64,000 nt of DNA, from assembly GCA_022495005.1 (NCBI GenBank), contig JAGYXB010000070.1, positions 124,001 to 188,000 of the forward strand. Direction: 5' to 3'. This DNA is from Rhyacophila brunnea. Its lineage: Eukaryota; Arthropoda; Insecta; Trichoptera; Rhyacophilidae. Positions 62,521 through 64,000 of the stretch are shown one piece after another. Below the pieces are notes generated by a model. It saw nothing but the letters and a program-made list of their open reading frames with translations, was not told where the DNA came from and did not search any database. The first letter of the stretch is position 1. Each line of letters opens with the position of its first letter. Made by a program: the position numbers and the translations under genes.

Positions 62521-63184
62521 ATGATAATGACATGATATGAAGATGATAATTTGTCAAATAATAGTTATTTACTCACTTTATAAACTTTATAATTATAATA
62601 TTTAATTGTCATTCCTTCAGTCGAATAATATTAGTGTGTACATTGCAAAATATACAAATACAGTCCCTTCAACACTAATCATACATGTAGTTAGTTGTTC
62701 ATGCGTATTTGTTTCTTTATCTATCAATGTTGTCTGGTATAGCATACATCAGATAAAGCTATTGTTTGTATAAGCAGTTAATTAAATATTCCTAATGCAC
62801 CCGTAGGCTGTTGTTTCAATTCTATTTCCTGTCAAACTTTTTAGTTGCGGAAACGTCTCTGCGTTTGGTTCACTTTTTTGGTGAACCAAATAATAATAAA
62901 TGCCGAATCATTCTATCGTACATTATTATAATGTTAGTATTTTTTGTATGCTAATTTTTAAAGCGAGATTATCAATTATAAAAACATGGACATTTCTAGT
63001 CGTAGGATTAGTGTTATTCAATGAATAATGAAAATATAAATTTGATATTAAGGATTGTATAATAATGATATTATAAACTGAGTATTTAAATTGGAACCAT
63101 AGAGAGTAAACTACTTTATTAGAGTAGGCATTACAAACTTTTTGTATTACGGACTCTTGAACGATGTTAATATGATTCAAAGGT

Positions 63185-63951
63185 CATCATCATCAGGGGC
63201 GCGACAACCCGGTGTGGGTCCTGGCCTCCTCCAACAGCTCCCTCCACCTATCTCTATCCAGTGTGGCCGCTTTCCAATTTGGTACACCCAGAATACGGCA
63301 GTCGCTGGCAGCTCCATCCAACCAGCGAATCTTTGGCCTCCCTCTTCTTCTACGTCCTATTGGATTGCTGGACATCACTCTCTTTGCCGATTCATTGTCA
63401 TTCATACGGAGCACATGACCTAGCCATCGCAGTCTCTCAATTTTAATTGATTGAACTGCGCTGCAATCTTCGTACAGCCCGTATAGCTCAGCATTATATC
63501 TTCTCCTCCAATTGGTGCCACCTCTGATCGGTCCATATATACGGCGGAGAATTTTTCTTTCAAAGATGTTCAGCGCTCATTCATTTCGCAGAGTTAATGT
63601 TCAGGTTTCCGATGCGTAGGTGAACACTGGCTTTACAAGTGTCTTGTTTTGTTCGGCGAGATAGTATGCGGGACTTAAAATGTCTTAACAGGCTAAAGTA
63701 GCATTTATTCGCAGACATGATTCTCTTGTTGATTTCTTCTGTAATATCATTATGTCGAGTTACAAGAGATCCAAGGTATATGAAACTGTCGACCGTATCA
63801 AACTTGTATGCACCAATATCTAACTTTGGTGTGACTTCTCGTGGTGTGACATAGACAGGCATGTATTTAGTTTTTGCCTCGTTTATTTGTACACCCATTC
63901 TTTTGGCAGAGGCTTCTAGTGCTGTGAATGCCTTTTTCAGTGCCAATTCTG
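63185..63951 (-). mobile_element. 5'-truncated LINE with 15-bp target duplication
   Basis: On minus the element begins inside the reverse transcriptase (ALKKAFTALEASAKRMGVQI, NEAKTKYM, FIYLGSLVTRHNDITEEINK). It shifts frame near 63640 (cognate of VFTYASETW), has a stop before FERKILRRIYGP, and continues through RLRWLGHVLRM, RRRGRPKIRWLDG, NWKAATLDRDRWRELLEEA and THTGLSRP. It ends in a short (GAT)n tail. An exact direct repeat ATATGATTCAAAGGT flanks it (63170-63184 and 63952-63966). The 5' end was lost at insertion; it is not cut by the window edge. Remnants of the same family lie at 31005-31360 and 32415-32860. Confidence 0.9.
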
Positions 63952-64000
63952 ATATGATTCAAAGGTAGCTATAGAAAAAATAATAATCTTTGAATTGGAA

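Overview
The window looks like non-coding, repeat-rich DNA from an insect nuclear genome, most likely an aphid or other sap-feeding hemipteran. This is inferred from the strong AT bias, the recurring short word GTAGGTACCTA, a short interstitial run of the insect telomere word (CCTAA, near 15.98 kb), and several kinds of eukaryotic transposon remnant. There is no bacterial-style gene organisation. I found no host protein-coding gene I can identify. The recognisable coding sequence is all reverse transcriptase or transposase debris. A few short open stretches (20164-20460, 53112-53288, 57509-57605) are listed as weak exon candidates only.

Layout. 1-13 kb: a 277-bp MITE with inverted ends (1903-2179); three 5'-truncated non-LTR retrotransposon (LINE) ends with target-site duplications (2463-2894 minus, 8017-8280 plus, 9803-10536 plus); a 108-bp near-perfect palindrome (3305-3412); a tRNA-derived SINE (4850-5022 minus); one copy of a dispersed repeat (7734-7925); and a solo hAT-type terminus (12900-13015). 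15-20 kb: a 0.55-kb direct repeat (15230-15788 and 17157-17706), SINEs, and the first of four related fold-back elements (18558-19726). 20-34 kb: an open frame without a start codon, a LINE 3' end lying between two hAT-like ends (24282-25480), two single-arm copies of the fold-back element (26886-27592, 33108-33811) and two old LINE remnants (31005-31360, 32415-32860). 35-45 kb: a small MITE, a SINE, a 2.24-kb pogo-like DNA transposon with a broken transposase and about ten copies of a TGGCCAATTACTAT-type motif (37230-39468), another SINE, a long-TIR MITE (42165-42465) and the inverted second copy of the dispersed repeat (43955-44160). 45-64 kb: a complete 1.4-kb fold-back element (49890-51289), SINE heads, a 390-bp hAT-type MITE with perfect 8-bp target duplication (59655-60044), an ACCGGTA-rich hAT-like MITE (60896-61532), a SINE (62255-62520) and a LINE insertion at the right edge (63185-63951).

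The genes do not form a pathway. The window is best read as an intergenic or intronic transposon graveyard. The most distinctive item is the TTAA-flanked fold-back family: arms of about 0.69 kb, two two-armed copies and two solo arms. In the 49.9-51.3 kb copy the two arms share variants absent from the other copies.
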